Source: Deefgea piscis (lineage in GTDB: Bacteria > Pseudomonadota > Gammaproteobacteria > Burkholderiales > Chitinibacteraceae). Taken from it: a stretch of 64,000 bases of DNA. Under the pieces are notes generated by a model. It was not told where the DNA came from, did not search any database, and saw nothing but the letters and a program-made list of their open reading frames with translations. A program made the position numbers and the translations under genes. This document shows positions 18,901 through 28,394 of the stretch, in pieces. Within the stretch, counting starts at the first letter, position 1. The number at the start of each line of letters is the position of its first letter. The stretch covers positions 558,001-622,000 of the forward strand of contig NZ_CP054143.1 of assembly GCF_013284055.1 (NCBI RefSeq). The letters run 5' to 3'.

Positions 18901-19335
18901 TTATTTATGCAAGCGACGAATGCGCTCTGCAGGGGTAATAATATCAGTGAGTCGAATACCAAATTTATCATTCACCACCACAACCTCACCCTGAGCAATC
19001 AAACAACCATTGACCAACACATCCATCGGCTCACCCGCCATCCCATCGAGCTCAACCACGGAGCCTTGTGCCAGCTGTAATAAACTACGAATTGCGATCT
19101 TAGTGCGCCCTAATTCCACCGTCAAATTGACCGGAATATCTAAAATCATATCAATATTATTCGGCGTATTGCTCGGTGCAGCGGCAGTATCAAAACGCTG
19201 AAAAATATCAGCCGCTTGTACTGTACTGGCAGTATCACTAGCGGCGTCAGTTACCTCTTGCTCAGCGAGAGCCGCCGCCCAATCGTCCATAATATCATCA
19301 GGATTTTCTGCTGCACCCGTGGTTTCTTCAGCCAT
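18901..19335 (-). CDS. fliN: flagellar motor switch protein FliN
   Basis: 144 residues. An acidic, variable N-terminal half is followed by the SpoA domain (about residues 65-140) with IPVNLTVELGRTKIAIRSLL. FliN forms the lower C-ring and contributes to switching and export. It overlaps the fliM end by eight bases. Confidence 0.95.
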   Translation of the reverse strand: MAEETTGAAENPDDIMDDWAAALAEQEVTDAASDTASTVQAADIFQRFDTAAAPSNTPNNIDMILDIPVNLTVELGRTKIAIRSLLQLAQGSVVELDGMAGEPMDVLVNGCLIAQGEVVVVNDKFGIRLTDIITPAERIRRLHK

Positions 19336-20347
19336 TACCTTCTCCGCTATTCTCTTCGTCTTGCACGCCGTTCAAAGCCTCAGCTGAGCCCAGTACCTTG
19401 TCGACTTTTAATGCATATTGACCGTTAAGAATACCATACTTACACTCAAGCACTGGCACGCTATCCACGGATGCAATAATGGCTTCTGGAATATCCAAAG
19501 AAATCACATCACCCGTTTTTAAATTCAAAATATCGCCCAAAGTAATTTTAGCGTTACCCAAGGTTGCCACCAGATTGACATCCGCATGATGTAATTGTTT
19601 GCGTAGTAACGATGACCAGCGATTATCCGATTCGATTCGATCCGTTTGCATCGAGCTATACAACATATCTCGAATCGGTTCGATCATTGAATACGGTAAG
19701 CAAATGTGAAAATCACCGCCGCCAGCGCCCAATTCAATTTTAAAGGTATACGCCACCACGACTTCCGTCGGTGTCGCAATATTGGCAAATTGCGTATTCA
19801 TTTCTGAGCGCATATAGCTAAATTCACACTCAAAAACCGGCTTCCACGCTTTTTGATATTCTTCAAACACAACCTCAAGCAAGCGCTGAATAATCCTTTG
19901 CTCAGTCGGAGTAAAGTCTCGCCCCTCAACCCTGACGTGGTAACGACCATCAGAGCCAAATAAATTATCCACCACTAAAAAAACAAAATTTGGATCAAAA
20001 ATAAATAAGCCAGTACCACGCAATGGCTTCATTTGAACCATATTCAAATTGGTTGGCACCACCAAATTGCGAATAAATTCGCTGTATTTTTGCACCCGAA
20101 TAGGGCCAACGCTAATTTCAGCATTGCGGCGCATAAAATTATACAAGGCAATACGTAAGTTACGGGCAAACCTTTCATTGATAATTTCCAGCGTCGGCAT
20201 CCGCCCACGCACAATGCGCTCTTGTCGACCAATATCATAATTGCGGACAGCCGACTGATCGACGTCATCGGCACCATCGTCCTCTTCACCAGTCACACCG
20301 CGCAGAAGCGCATCGACCTCTTCTTGAGAAAGAATATCGTCAGCCAT
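19328..20347 (-). CDS. fliM: flagellar motor switch protein FliM
   Basis: 339 residues. The N-terminal LSQEEVDALLRG is the CheY-P-binding segment, the middle domain holds the GGRG-like rotor surface, and a C-terminal SpoA domain pairs with FliN. It is the central C-ring protein. It overlaps fliN. Confidence 0.96.
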   Translation of the reverse strand: MADDILSQEEVDALLRGVTGEEDDGADDVDQSAVRNYDIGRQERIVRGRMPTLEIINERFARNLRIALYNFMRRNAEISVGPIRVQKYSEFIRNLVVPTNLNMVQMKPLRGTGLFIFDPNFVFLVVDNLFGSDGRYHVRVEGRDFTPTEQRIIQRLLEVVFEEYQKAWKPVFECEFSYMRSEMNTQFANIATPTEVVVAYTFKIELGAGGGDFHICLPYSMIEPIRDMLYSSMQTDRIESDNRWSSLLRKQLHHADVNLVATLGNAKITLGDILNLKTGDVISLDIPEAIIASVDSVPVLECKYGILNGQYALKVDKVLGSAEALNGVQDEENSGEGNG

Positions 20348-20387
20348 TATCTCTTTTTATAACTCTGATGTTCTAATTTTTAACAAT

Positions 20388-20945
20388 CTACTGATAAAAA
20401 TACTTAGTAAAATTAACGCTTAATACGCCCTCGTCTTTTGCTTCAACTTCTAAAATTGCATTAATTTTTTCTCTAATTTGTCTCGCTAATTCTTCTTGGC
20501 CCTGCGGGGTTTTAACTTCTTCTAAAGTTTTTGCTCGCAATAAACGATTCACCACATCTAATATTTTAGGCTGCACGGAGGTAATTCGTTCTTTATCAGC
20601 CTCTTCTGCGAGTTCAACCATAATTTCAACTTGCAATACCGACTCGGGCTCTCCGCTTAAATTAACTGTAAATGGCTGATCTTGTAATTTAGCAAATACG
20701 GGTTTAGCGTGTTCATCGGGTTTCTTTTCTTTTTTCTTTTCCTTTTTCTTTTCTTCCCCATGCGCTGCAGCTTCTGCGGTTGCTTCTTCGGCATTACCTT
20801 CAGCCGGGCTTTTCAATAAGAAAAAGGCCAGTGCACCACCCAAAATTAAAATTAAAACTAATACAGCAGCAACGATAATAAGCAGAATATTTTTTTTAGA
20901 TTTTGGAGCGGCTTCTGCTTTTGCTTCTGCTTTTGCATCCGACAT
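20388..20945 (-). CDS. fliL: flagellar basal-body protein FliL
   Basis: 185 residues. A short cytoplasmic segment, one membrane helix (about residues 20-42), a Lys/Glu-rich linker (about 65-82) and a periplasmic FliL domain with FTVNLSGEPESVLQVEIMVE. FliL associates with the stator. It is the first gene of the fliLMNOPQR operon. Confidence 0.92.
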   Translation of the reverse strand: MSDAKAEAKAEAAPKSKKNILLIIVAAVLVLILILGGALAFFLLKSPAEGNAEEATAEAAAHGEEKKKEKKKEKKPDEHAKPVFAKLQDQPFTVNLSGEPESVLQVEIMVELAEEADKERITSVQPKILDVVNRLLRAKTLEEVKTPQGQEELARQIREKINAILEVEAKDEGVLSVNFTKYFYQ

Positions 20946-21005
20946 ATTACATCCTTAAAAATGAAAGCTCATGAACAGACAATCTTTCATGATCAACTTG
21001 AAATA

Positions 21006-21034
21006 ACTATACCCCAGCGTAGCTAGGGCGTAAA
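21006..21034 (-). promoter_or_regulatory. candidate promoter of fliLMNOPQR
   Basis: On the minus strand TTTACG (21034-21029), a 17-base spacer and TATAGT (21011-21006) lie 61 bases upstream of fliL. It fits sigma-70 moderately; no sigma-54 or sigma-28 box was found in this gap. Confidence 0.4.
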
Positions 21035-21106
21035 ACTTTGCCAATATAGCGAAAGATACTATAAAACAAGCGCTAAGCAAGCATTATTGCGGCAGAGGAT
21101 ATGAAA

Positions 21107-22294
21107 TCAGACAAATAAATTCAAGCCCCCTTTTTGAATAGGTAGTCGCACCATCGATGATTCCAGCGGATTTTCATCGACCATGCCCGCCGCTATTCCG
21201 TAAGTTAATCCCAGCTCTCGACCATTCTGGGCTTGCTGCTGACCTTGGTTCATCCCCCCCCATTGTGATTGGTTTTGTTGTGCTTGCTGTTGTTGATGCT
21301 GCTGCAAAGTATCTGAAGCCACCTGCACATTACTTAAGGTAAAACCTTGTTCAGCCAATAAAGCGGTCAAGCGCGGCATGGCCGCAGCCAGCGCATCGCG
21401 AACCGCCGCATTTTGCGAACTAAACACCACACTCGCTTGATCTTGCGCCACACTCAACTGCACTTCCATTGGCCCCAAATGCGCGGGGTTCAATTGCATT
21501 TGAATTTGTTGCTCTTGCCGGCCTAGCATCAGCCCAACTCGCTGAGCCAATGCATCACCCCAGCGCATTTGCCCAACTGGTTCAGCCAAGTGATGCACTG
21601 GCACCGCGATTTCCTTATTCGGCAAAGCGCTACTCACCGGATTGTTCGCAGCAAGGCTTCGCTGCTCATGCAGCGCAGTTAATTGCGTTTTAAAGTCGGT
21701 ATTGGGTATTAACTCTAATGGGGTTTCGATCATTTCAGTGGCGTTTAATTTTGCCGTATCGACGGCAAGGTTTGCCGTTTCAGCGACATCCACTTTAGGC
21801 TGTGGCATTGCCGCTAGTGCAGAAGATGCGGCTTGATTGGGTTGCTTATCAGTGCCCAGTTTGGCGCTATCGGTATTTTCGCTACTGCTTGCTGGATTTT
21901 TTACCATCAGGGCAGTCAATGGATTGAATACTGCTGGATTTTCCGCTTCAGGATCAGTGGCAATATCACTCAGTGGCGCCGCTTCCTCAGTCAGCGCAAC
22001 GCTCGTGCTCGTAGGCGCAACTAAGGTGTTTTGTAGCATGGCTAACCAAGGATCAAGTACTGCCGCTTGCGTTTGCGGTGATTCGCTCGCAGGGGTCTCT
22101 TCTTTTTTGTCCGATTTTGCTGCAACTTTATTATTCGGCGTTGGCGCAGACGCTTCTGCCCGATCTCGGCCTAATTCACGCTTAAATTCATCTTTAAAGT
22201 CACTTGCTTGACTCGCTTCGCGCGCAGTACGCGACTCAACTGCACGGCTCACAGGAGCTTGAACTTGCACTGGCACAGCAGAAGTTGTTGCCAT
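21107..22294 (-). CDS. fliK: flagellar hook-length control protein FliK
   Basis: 395 residues. A long, low-complexity, Ala/Thr/Glu-rich N-terminal part is followed by the conserved C-terminal hook-length domain (roughly residues 240-330), including MQLNPAHLGPMEVQLSV, and a Gln-rich stretch after it. FliK measures hook length and switches export specificity. The ATG at 22294 is preferred to a TTG at 22306. It is divergent from flhB and separated from fliL by 161 bases that include a promoter candidate. Confidence 0.88.
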   Translation of the reverse strand: MATTSAVPVQVQAPVSRAVESRTAREASQASDFKDEFKRELGRDRAEASAPTPNNKVAAKSDKKEETPASESPQTQAAVLDPWLAMLQNTLVAPTSTSVALTEEAAPLSDIATDPEAENPAVFNPLTALMVKNPASSSENTDSAKLGTDKQPNQAASSALAAMPQPKVDVAETANLAVDTAKLNATEMIETPLELIPNTDFKTQLTALHEQRSLAANNPVSSALPNKEIAVPVHHLAEPVGQMRWGDALAQRVGLMLGRQEQQIQMQLNPAHLGPMEVQLSVAQDQASVVFSSQNAAVRDALAAAMPRLTALLAEQGFTLSNVQVASDTLQQHQQQQAQQNQSQWGGMNQGQQQAQNGRELGLTYGIAAGMVDENPLESSMVRLPIQKGGLNLFV

Positions 22295-22375
22295 AATTAC
22301 ACCCAATAAGAAGACTTTGCCTAGTAATAAGCAAAGACAATGCCAGCCACTGAAAACTGCAGGTAAACTTGCGCC

Positions 22376-23521
22376 ATGGCAGAAGATTCAGACCTAGAAA
22401 AAACCGAACCGGCCTCCCCCAAGCGCATTGAAGATGCGCGAAAAAAGGGGCAGGTCCCGCGTTCACACGAGCTCACCACTTTTGCAACCCTCATGGCAGG
22501 GCTAGTTGCGGTGTTTACGCTCGCACCGGATATTTTTCATTCAATCCGCGAAATCATGGTCGACAACCTCAGCTTTGATCGCACAGATTTAATCAGCGCC
22601 AAGCAAATGCCCGAAGCCTTAATGGCGGCAATGCGCATAGCACTGATTGCCTTATTGCCTATTTTTGCTGCCTGCGCCTTAGTGGCCATCATGATCCCCA
22701 TTGCCATTGGTGGCTGGATCTTTAGTACTGAAGCACTGGGCCCCAACTTTGAAAAACTCAGTCCCATCGCGGGTATTGGCCGGATTTTCTCGATGCGTAC
22801 CATTATTGAAACGCTCAAGACGATTTTAAAATCGGGATTAATCGGTGGCATTGCAGGCTGGATTTTATGGGATGAAAAAGAGCAATTTATTAGTTTGATT
22901 GCCATGCCACCGGATGTTGGCTTTTATATGCTGTGGCAGATGCTCAAATACACCTTGCTAATGACGGTTAGCGGGATGGCGATCATTGTCTTAATCGATG
23001 TGCCGTATCAACTTTGGGATTATTACAAAGGCCTCAGAATGACTAAAGAGGACGTTCGCCAAGAAAGTAAAGAGTCTGAAGGCGATCCGCATGTCAAAGG
23101 GCGTATTCGCCAATTACAAAGAGAAGCGGCGCGTAAACGCATGATGGCCGAGATCCCCAAGGCCAATGTAGTGGTCACCAACCCAACGCACTACGCGGTC
23201 GCGATTCAATACGATGAAGCCATGCGCGCGCCCAAAGTGGTGGCTAAAGGGTCTTTTTTATTGGCCGAGCGCATTATTGAATTGGCCAAGGAGCACAAAG
23301 TCACCGTTGTACGCACGCCACCTTTTGCGCGCGCACTGTATCACCACGCCCAATTGGGCGAAGAAATTCCCGCTGCGTTGTATACTGCCGCTGCTGAGGT
23401 TTTAGCCTACATCTACCAGCTCAATCAATATCAAAAAGAAGGCGGCTTAGCGCCAACACTCAATACCGATTTACCCGTTCCTGCCGAACTCGACCCTGAG
23501 TCAGAAAAACAGGGTATATAA
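22376..23521 (+). CDS. flhB: flagellar export switch protein FlhB
   Basis: 381 residues. The N-terminus EDSDLEKTEPASPKRIEDA is the family hallmark; four membrane helices follow, and the cytoplasmic domain has the autocleavage motif NPTH (in VVTNPTHYAVAI). FlhB changes export specificity from hook to filament. It starts the plus-strand run flhB-flhA-flhF-flhG. Confidence 0.97.
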   Translation: MAEDSDLEKTEPASPKRIEDARKKGQVPRSHELTTFATLMAGLVAVFTLAPDIFHSIREIMVDNLSFDRTDLISAKQMPEALMAAMRIALIALLPIFAACALVAIMIPIAIGGWIFSTEALGPNFEKLSPIAGIGRIFSMRTIIETLKTILKSGLIGGIAGWILWDEKEQFISLIAMPPDVGFYMLWQMLKYTLLMTVSGMAIIVLIDVPYQLWDYYKGLRMTKEDVRQESKESEGDPHVKGRIRQLQREAARKRMMAEIPKANVVVTNPTHYAVAIQYDEAMRAPKVVAKGSFLLAERIIELAKEHKVTVVRTPPFARALYHHAQLGEEIPAALYTAAAEVLAYIYQLNQYQKEGGLAPTLNTDLPVPAELDPESEKQGI

Positions 23522-23576
23522 CTGCAAGCAATAGATAACATAATGCTTATTAAAATACATACACTAGGTATCTTAG

Positions 23577-25646
23577 ATGTGGCGTAGCAAACTCACCGCA
23601 CTGGCCATGCCTGCGTTGGTCTTAATGGTTTTGGGGATGATGATCCTCCCCTTACCACCGGCCGTGCTCGACTTCTTTTTTACTTTCAATATTGCACTTT
23701 CGATCATCGTGTTGATGGTCAGCTTATATACCCATAAACCGCTGGAATTCTCTAGCTTTCCGACCGTACTGTTGATGACCACGTTACTGCGTTTGTCACT
23801 CAATGTGGCGTCGACCAAGCTGGTCCTCACCGAAGGTCATGCTGGCGGCGATGCTGCCGGTAAAGTTATTGAATCTTTTGGTCACGTGCTGATTGGCGAC
23901 AATATCGCTGTCGGGATTGTGGCGTTTATTATTCTGACCATTATTAACTTTGTCGTGATTACCAAAGGTGCTGGGCGTATTGCCGAGGTGTCAGCGCGCT
24001 TTACCTTAGATGCCATGCCCGGTAAACAAATGGCGATTGACGCCGATTTGAATGCCGGTTTGATTGGTGAAGAAGAAGCCCGAACTCGACGCGCGCAAAT
24101 TTCTGACGAAGCCAATTTTTTCGGCTCGATGGATGGTGCTAGTAAGTTTGTTCGAGGAGACGCTGTCGCGGGTATTTTAGTGATGGTGATTAACCTCGTT
24201 GGTGGCTTGCTGGTTGGTATGTTGCAACATGATATGTTGTTTGCCGATGCGGCCAAAACCTACACCCTACTCACCATCGGTGACGGTTTGGTGGCGCAAG
24301 TGCCGGCGCTGATTATTTCGGTAGCCGCCGGTATCGTCGTTTCTCGGGTCGGTACTGACCAAGATTTATCTGATCAAATTTTGGGTCAATTGTTTGCTCG
24401 CCCGCAGGTGCTCTACGTTACAGCAGGCGTGTTAGCCATCCTCGGTATTATTCCGGGCATGCCGCACATTGCGTTTTTAATGATGGCGGCACTGGCCGGC
24501 GGTTTAGCTTGGTTTGCCGAACAAAATATCCTCAAAGCGGCGACCGCCACCGCCACAGGTGGCGCACTGCCAGCAGGTGCAGCCCCTCCGCCACCGGTGG
24601 ATGCGCCATTACAAGAAGTCAGTTGGAATGATGTGCAAACAGTCGATCCGGTAGGGCTGGAAGTTGGTTATCGGCTGATTCCTTTGGTCGATCGCAACCA
24701 AGATGGTGAACTATTGCGCCGCATTCGCGGGATTAGAAAAAAAATCGCCCAGGAATTAGGATTTTTAGTGCCGGCAGTGCATATTCGCGACAATCTCGAA
24801 CTTCGCCCCAATCAATACCGGATTCAGCTCAAAGGCGTCGACGTTGGCGCTGGCGAAGCGTTTGTCGGGCAATGGCTGGCGATTAATCCGGGCAATGCCG
24901 CCGGCTCTTTACCTGGCCCAGCCACCACCGACCCGACTTTTGGTCTGCCTGCGACGTGGGTTGACACCAGCTTACGCGATCAAGCACAAGCGATGGGCTA
25001 CACTGTGGTCGATGCATCAACCGTTATCGGCACGCATATCTCAAATATTTTGCAATCGAATGCCGCTGAATTACTCGGCCGCGAAGAAACCCAAGCGCTG
25101 GTCGATCACTTTGCCAAAGAATCGCCCAAGTTGATTGAAGAGCTAGTCCCTAAAGTGGTGCCAATTGGTACGCTGCAAAAAATATTGCAAGCGCTACTCG
25201 AGGATGGACTACATATTCGGGATTTACGCACCATTATCGAAACGCTGAGCGAACAGATATTACGGACTGCAGATATCGACGACTTAACCTCGACAGTGCG
25301 GGTCGCATTGGGCCGCTCGATTGTTCATCAATTATTTGCTGGGGAACAAGAGCTACAAGTTGTCGCATTAGAACCACAACTAGAAAGCATTTTACTCTCC
25401 GCAGCCAGTGGCAAATCCCAAGGCGGCTTAGAGCCCGGCCTTGCCGAACGCTTACTCAAACAAGCTGCAGCAATGACCGAACAACTGGAAATGCAAGGCA
25501 TTAATCCCGTTTTAATTACCCCAGCTCAATTAAGACCGATGTTATCGCGCTTTTTACGCCGTTCAATTCCCGGATTACGCGTCATCGCGCATACCGAGAT
25601 TCCTGACAGCAAAACTTTACGCATTATTAACGTCTTAGGTGCATAA
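23577..25646 (+). CDS. flhA: flagellar export protein FlhA
   Basis: 689 residues, the usual length. Eight membrane helices fill roughly residues 10-310, with the conserved FHIPEP-type loop region (residues about 140-200), and a large cytoplasmic ring domain follows. It is the main export gate ring that docks chaperone-substrate complexes. It is followed by a terminator. Confidence 0.97.
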   Translation: MWRSKLTALAMPALVLMVLGMMILPLPPAVLDFFFTFNIALSIIVLMVSLYTHKPLEFSSFPTVLLMTTLLRLSLNVASTKLVLTEGHAGGDAAGKVIESFGHVLIGDNIAVGIVAFIILTIINFVVITKGAGRIAEVSARFTLDAMPGKQMAIDADLNAGLIGEEEARTRRAQISDEANFFGSMDGASKFVRGDAVAGILVMVINLVGGLLVGMLQHDMLFADAAKTYTLLTIGDGLVAQVPALIISVAAGIVVSRVGTDQDLSDQILGQLFARPQVLYVTAGVLAILGIIPGMPHIAFLMMAALAGGLAWFAEQNILKAATATATGGALPAGAAPPPPVDAPLQEVSWNDVQTVDPVGLEVGYRLIPLVDRNQDGELLRRIRGIRKKIAQELGFLVPAVHIRDNLELRPNQYRIQLKGVDVGAGEAFVGQWLAINPGNAAGSLPGPATTDPTFGLPATWVDTSLRDQAQAMGYTVVDASTVIGTHISNILQSNAAELLGREETQALVDHFAKESPKLIEELVPKVVPIGTLQKILQALLEDGLHIRDLRTIIETLSEQILRTADIDDLTSTVRVALGRSIVHQLFAGEQELQVVALEPQLESILLSAASGKSQGGLEPGLAERLLKQAAAMTEQLEMQGINPVLITPAQLRPMLSRFLRRSIPGLRVIAHTEIPDSKTLRIINVLGA

Positions 25647-25772
25647 AACCACGGCGTGATGTCTCGGCAAAACGCCAACAATCCCTTGTCGTCAGCACGC
25701 TATTCAATTGTGCAGAAGCACAGGAACAGTGATAATCATTGCTCGACCCCTTTTCTGGCGCGCACCAGAGGC

Positions 25773-25820
25773 AAAAATAAGCTAGATATTGCCCCTCGTT
25801 GCGAGCTTATTTTTTTGAGG
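25773..25820 (+). terminator. probable terminator between flhA and flhF
   Basis: AAAAATAAGCT at 25773-25783 pairs with AGCTTATTTTT at 25804-25814 around a 20-base loop and runs into a T-stretch. It suggests flhF has its own promoter, which I could not place. Confidence 0.6.
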
Positions 25821-25871
25821 CTAACTTTGTTGATGCACTTTAAAGCGCAAATGCGGTGATCATCGTTTCTT

Positions 25872-27458
25872 ATGCTGGTTAAAAAATTCTTTGGTGCTAC
25901 CACCCGTGACGCGCTGCGCCAAGTTCGCGATGAACTTGGCCCAGATGCGTTGATTCTGTCCAACCGGCAAGTCGCGGGTGGCGGGATCGAAATCATGGCG
26001 GTGGCCGACGCAGACGTCGCCGCACTCACAAGCATTCAAACCGTCGCAGCAGCGCCCAAACCGGCAACGCGCGCGGCGCAAAATGGCGCGCGCTTAATGA
26101 GCTCCGCGCAACAAACCCCAGTCACACCGCACCTCTCCAAAGCCTTGGCGCGTTCATACGCTATTCCAGACGATGAACAAGAGCCAACGCTCGACGATGT
26201 ACCTTATGAAATTCCGTCGGTGTTGCGCAGTAACCGTGCGCCCAAAGCCAGCACCCTACGCAATGAAACCCCCAATGAAGTACCATTTACCGATTACATC
26301 AATCGGCCCGAAACAATCGCGCCACAGCCGCGAGTACAAGACAAACCCGCGCCATCTGCACCACGCGAACCGGAGTTAAGTCACGAAGCAGAACGCCGTC
26401 CAATCCCACCACGTCGTCCAGTGGTGGCGGAAAAACCATTGCCGACGTTCAGTTTTGACGATGCGTCCGCTAAAAACGCCGTGCCTGTTGCCGATCAAGC
26501 GGCAATGCAAGATATTGCGCGTGAAATTCGTATGCTACGCGGCTTGTTAGAAAGCCAAATGGCGGGAATGGCGTGGGGTGAATTATCCAAACACGCCCCT
26601 GAAAAATTAGAAATTTTGCGCCAACTACTCGGCGCTGGATTTTGCGCCGCACTGTCGCGTCAGCTCATTGATAAAATGCCGGCGGCGATGAGTTTGGATA
26701 CCGGAATGAAGTGGGTCAAAGCCGCGCTCACCCATAATTTACCCACCGTTAGCGCCAAAGACGATATCGTTGAACGTGGCGGCGTGTATGCCTTAATCGG
26801 CCCAACTGGCGTTGGCAAAACCACCACCGTTGCCAAGCTGGCTGCGCGTTGTGCGCTCACCTACGGCCCACAATCGGTCGCCTTATTGACCACCGATAGC
26901 TACCGAATTGGCGCTCACGATCAACTGCGAATTTATGGCCGAATTTTGGGTGTGCCGGTGCATGAAGTCAAAGATGAAACCGATTTACAACTCACGCTCG
27001 GCGAGCTCACCGATCGACATTTAGTACTGATCGATACCGTGGGCATGGGGCAGCGCGATCAGCGCATCGGTGAACAATTAGCGATGTTTGGGCATGATAA
27101 TGTCGGCACAGTGTTGTTATTGTCGGCCAATGCGCAAGCGAGCACACTCGATGATGTGGCTCGACGCTATAAAAACAGCCATTTAGTCGGTTGCATTTTA
27201 ACCAAGCTGGATGAAACCATGGCGCTGGGGGGTTGCCTTGATGTGGCGATTCGCCATAAATTGCCACTGCACTTTGTGACCAATGGCCAGCGTGTTCCGG
27301 AAGATCTGCATCGGGCAAATTTGGCCTATCTGGTTGATCGCGCTTTTCGCAACCCACAAGAAAATAGCGTATTTCAATTGCATAAAGACGAATATCCACT
27401 CTTTATGAGTACCCAAGATATTCCGACTGATTTTAGCCTTGCCACTTCACCACGATGA
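25872..27458 (+). CDS. flhF: flagellar SRP-type GTPase FlhF
   Basis: 528 residues. A variable basic/Pro-rich middle (B domain) follows the N-terminal MLVKKFFGATTRDALRQVR; the NG GTPase domain has the P-loop GPTGVGKTTT at residues 310-319, DTVGMGQRD as G3 and TKLDE as G4. FlhF places the flagellum at the cell pole, so polar flagellation is inferred. It is followed by flhG, its regulator. Confidence 0.96.
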   Translation: MLVKKFFGATTRDALRQVRDELGPDALILSNRQVAGGGIEIMAVADADVAALTSIQTVAAAPKPATRAAQNGARLMSSAQQTPVTPHLSKALARSYAIPDDEQEPTLDDVPYEIPSVLRSNRAPKASTLRNETPNEVPFTDYINRPETIAPQPRVQDKPAPSAPREPELSHEAERRPIPPRRPVVAEKPLPTFSFDDASAKNAVPVADQAAMQDIAREIRMLRGLLESQMAGMAWGELSKHAPEKLEILRQLLGAGFCAALSRQLIDKMPAAMSLDTGMKWVKAALTHNLPTVSAKDDIVERGGVYALIGPTGVGKTTTVAKLAARCALTYGPQSVALLTTDSYRIGAHDQLRIYGRILGVPVHEVKDETDLQLTLGELTDRHLVLIDTVGMGQRDQRIGEQLAMFGHDNVGTVLLLSANAQASTLDDVARRYKNSHLVGCILTKLDETMALGGCLDVAIRHKLPLHFVTNGQRVPEDLHRANLAYLVDRAFRNPQENSVFQLHKDEYPLFMSTQDIPTDFSLATSPR

Positions 27459-27494
27459 ATTTGCCATTCAGTTATTCCCCATTAGGACCACATC

Positions 27495-28394
27495 GTGCCT
27501 AAACGCTGGCCAGACCAAGCCGCAGGTTTACGGCAACTTGTTGCCACGCCCAGCTGCCGCACCATTAGTTTATCGGGTGGCCGTGGCGATGCCGGTACCA
27601 CCAGCTTGGTGATTAATTTAGCCGCCGCCTTGGCCGATCGACAAAGACAGGTCGTGGTATTGGATGAATTTACCGGTTTACACAATATTGCGCATCGCTT
27701 GCATTTAACGCCTCGCTTTGAGTTGGAACAGGTGATACGGCGTGAAGCACGCCTGCTCGATACCTTAATCGAAAGCCAATACGGCTTTGGTATTTTACCG
27801 ATTGCCGCCCCGCCGCATTTACTCGCCCAGCTCAACGACAATGAGCAACGCAGGTTAGCGAGTGAATTTGCGCAACTGACCGAATCGCTAGACTATCTCT
27901 TACTCGACACACGCCCTGCGGTGGCGCAAGGTGTACCTAGCCTATCGCTTGCCGCCGATGATGTCGTCATTGTGCTATCGAACCGAGCAGAATCGCTCAC
28001 CGATGCTTATGCCACCATTAAGCAATTGGCGACTGAATATGCTCGTCGTGATTTTCGAGTGCTGGTCAATCGCGTCGCCAGCTTAGGCGAAGCCATGACT
28101 TTGTTTGACCGGGTTCGCGTGGTGGCCCAGCAATATTTGGGGGAAGAAATTCAACTCAAATTGATTGGCTATGTCCCAGAAGATGAATGGCTTAACCGCG
28201 CCACACGCCTTGGTCGGCCGGTGCTAGAAGCCTTTCCCGATGCCGAGGCCAGCGCGGCAATTCGCCAGCTGGCGGATGCCTTATTACGCTGGGCGCCACC
28301 ACGCCAAGCACAAGGCAATATGGCCAGCTTTATATATCGTTTAATCGAGTCATCGCGTTTACTGGCCAATCGAATCGATCATGCGCCCTATTGA
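27495..28394 (+). CDS. flhG: FlhG/FleN-like MinD-family protein with a degenerate P-loop
   Basis: 299 residues from a GTG start. The N-terminal DQAAGLR at residues 7-13 is the known FlhG helix that stimulates FlhF GTPase. The MinD-type Walker A, normally SGKGGVGKT, here reads SGGRGDAGTTS (residues 27-37), so both lysines are absent. The switch regions are also changed: LDEFTGLHN in place of DADxGLxN, and LDTRPAV in place of DTGAGI-like. Binding or hydrolysis of ATP is therefore doubtful. It overlaps the next gene by 14 bases. Confidence 0.88.
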   Translation: MPKRWPDQAAGLRQLVATPSCRTISLSGGRGDAGTTSLVINLAAALADRQRQVVVLDEFTGLHNIAHRLHLTPRFELEQVIRREARLLDTLIESQYGFGILPIAAPPHLLAQLNDNEQRRLASEFAQLTESLDYLLLDTRPAVAQGVPSLSLAADDVVIVLSNRAESLTDAYATIKQLATEYARRDFRVLVNRVASLGEAMTLFDRVRVVAQQYLGEEIQLKLIGYVPEDEWLNRATRLGRPVLEAFPDAEASAAIRQLADALLRWAPPRQAQGNMASFIYRLIESSRLLANRIDHAPY

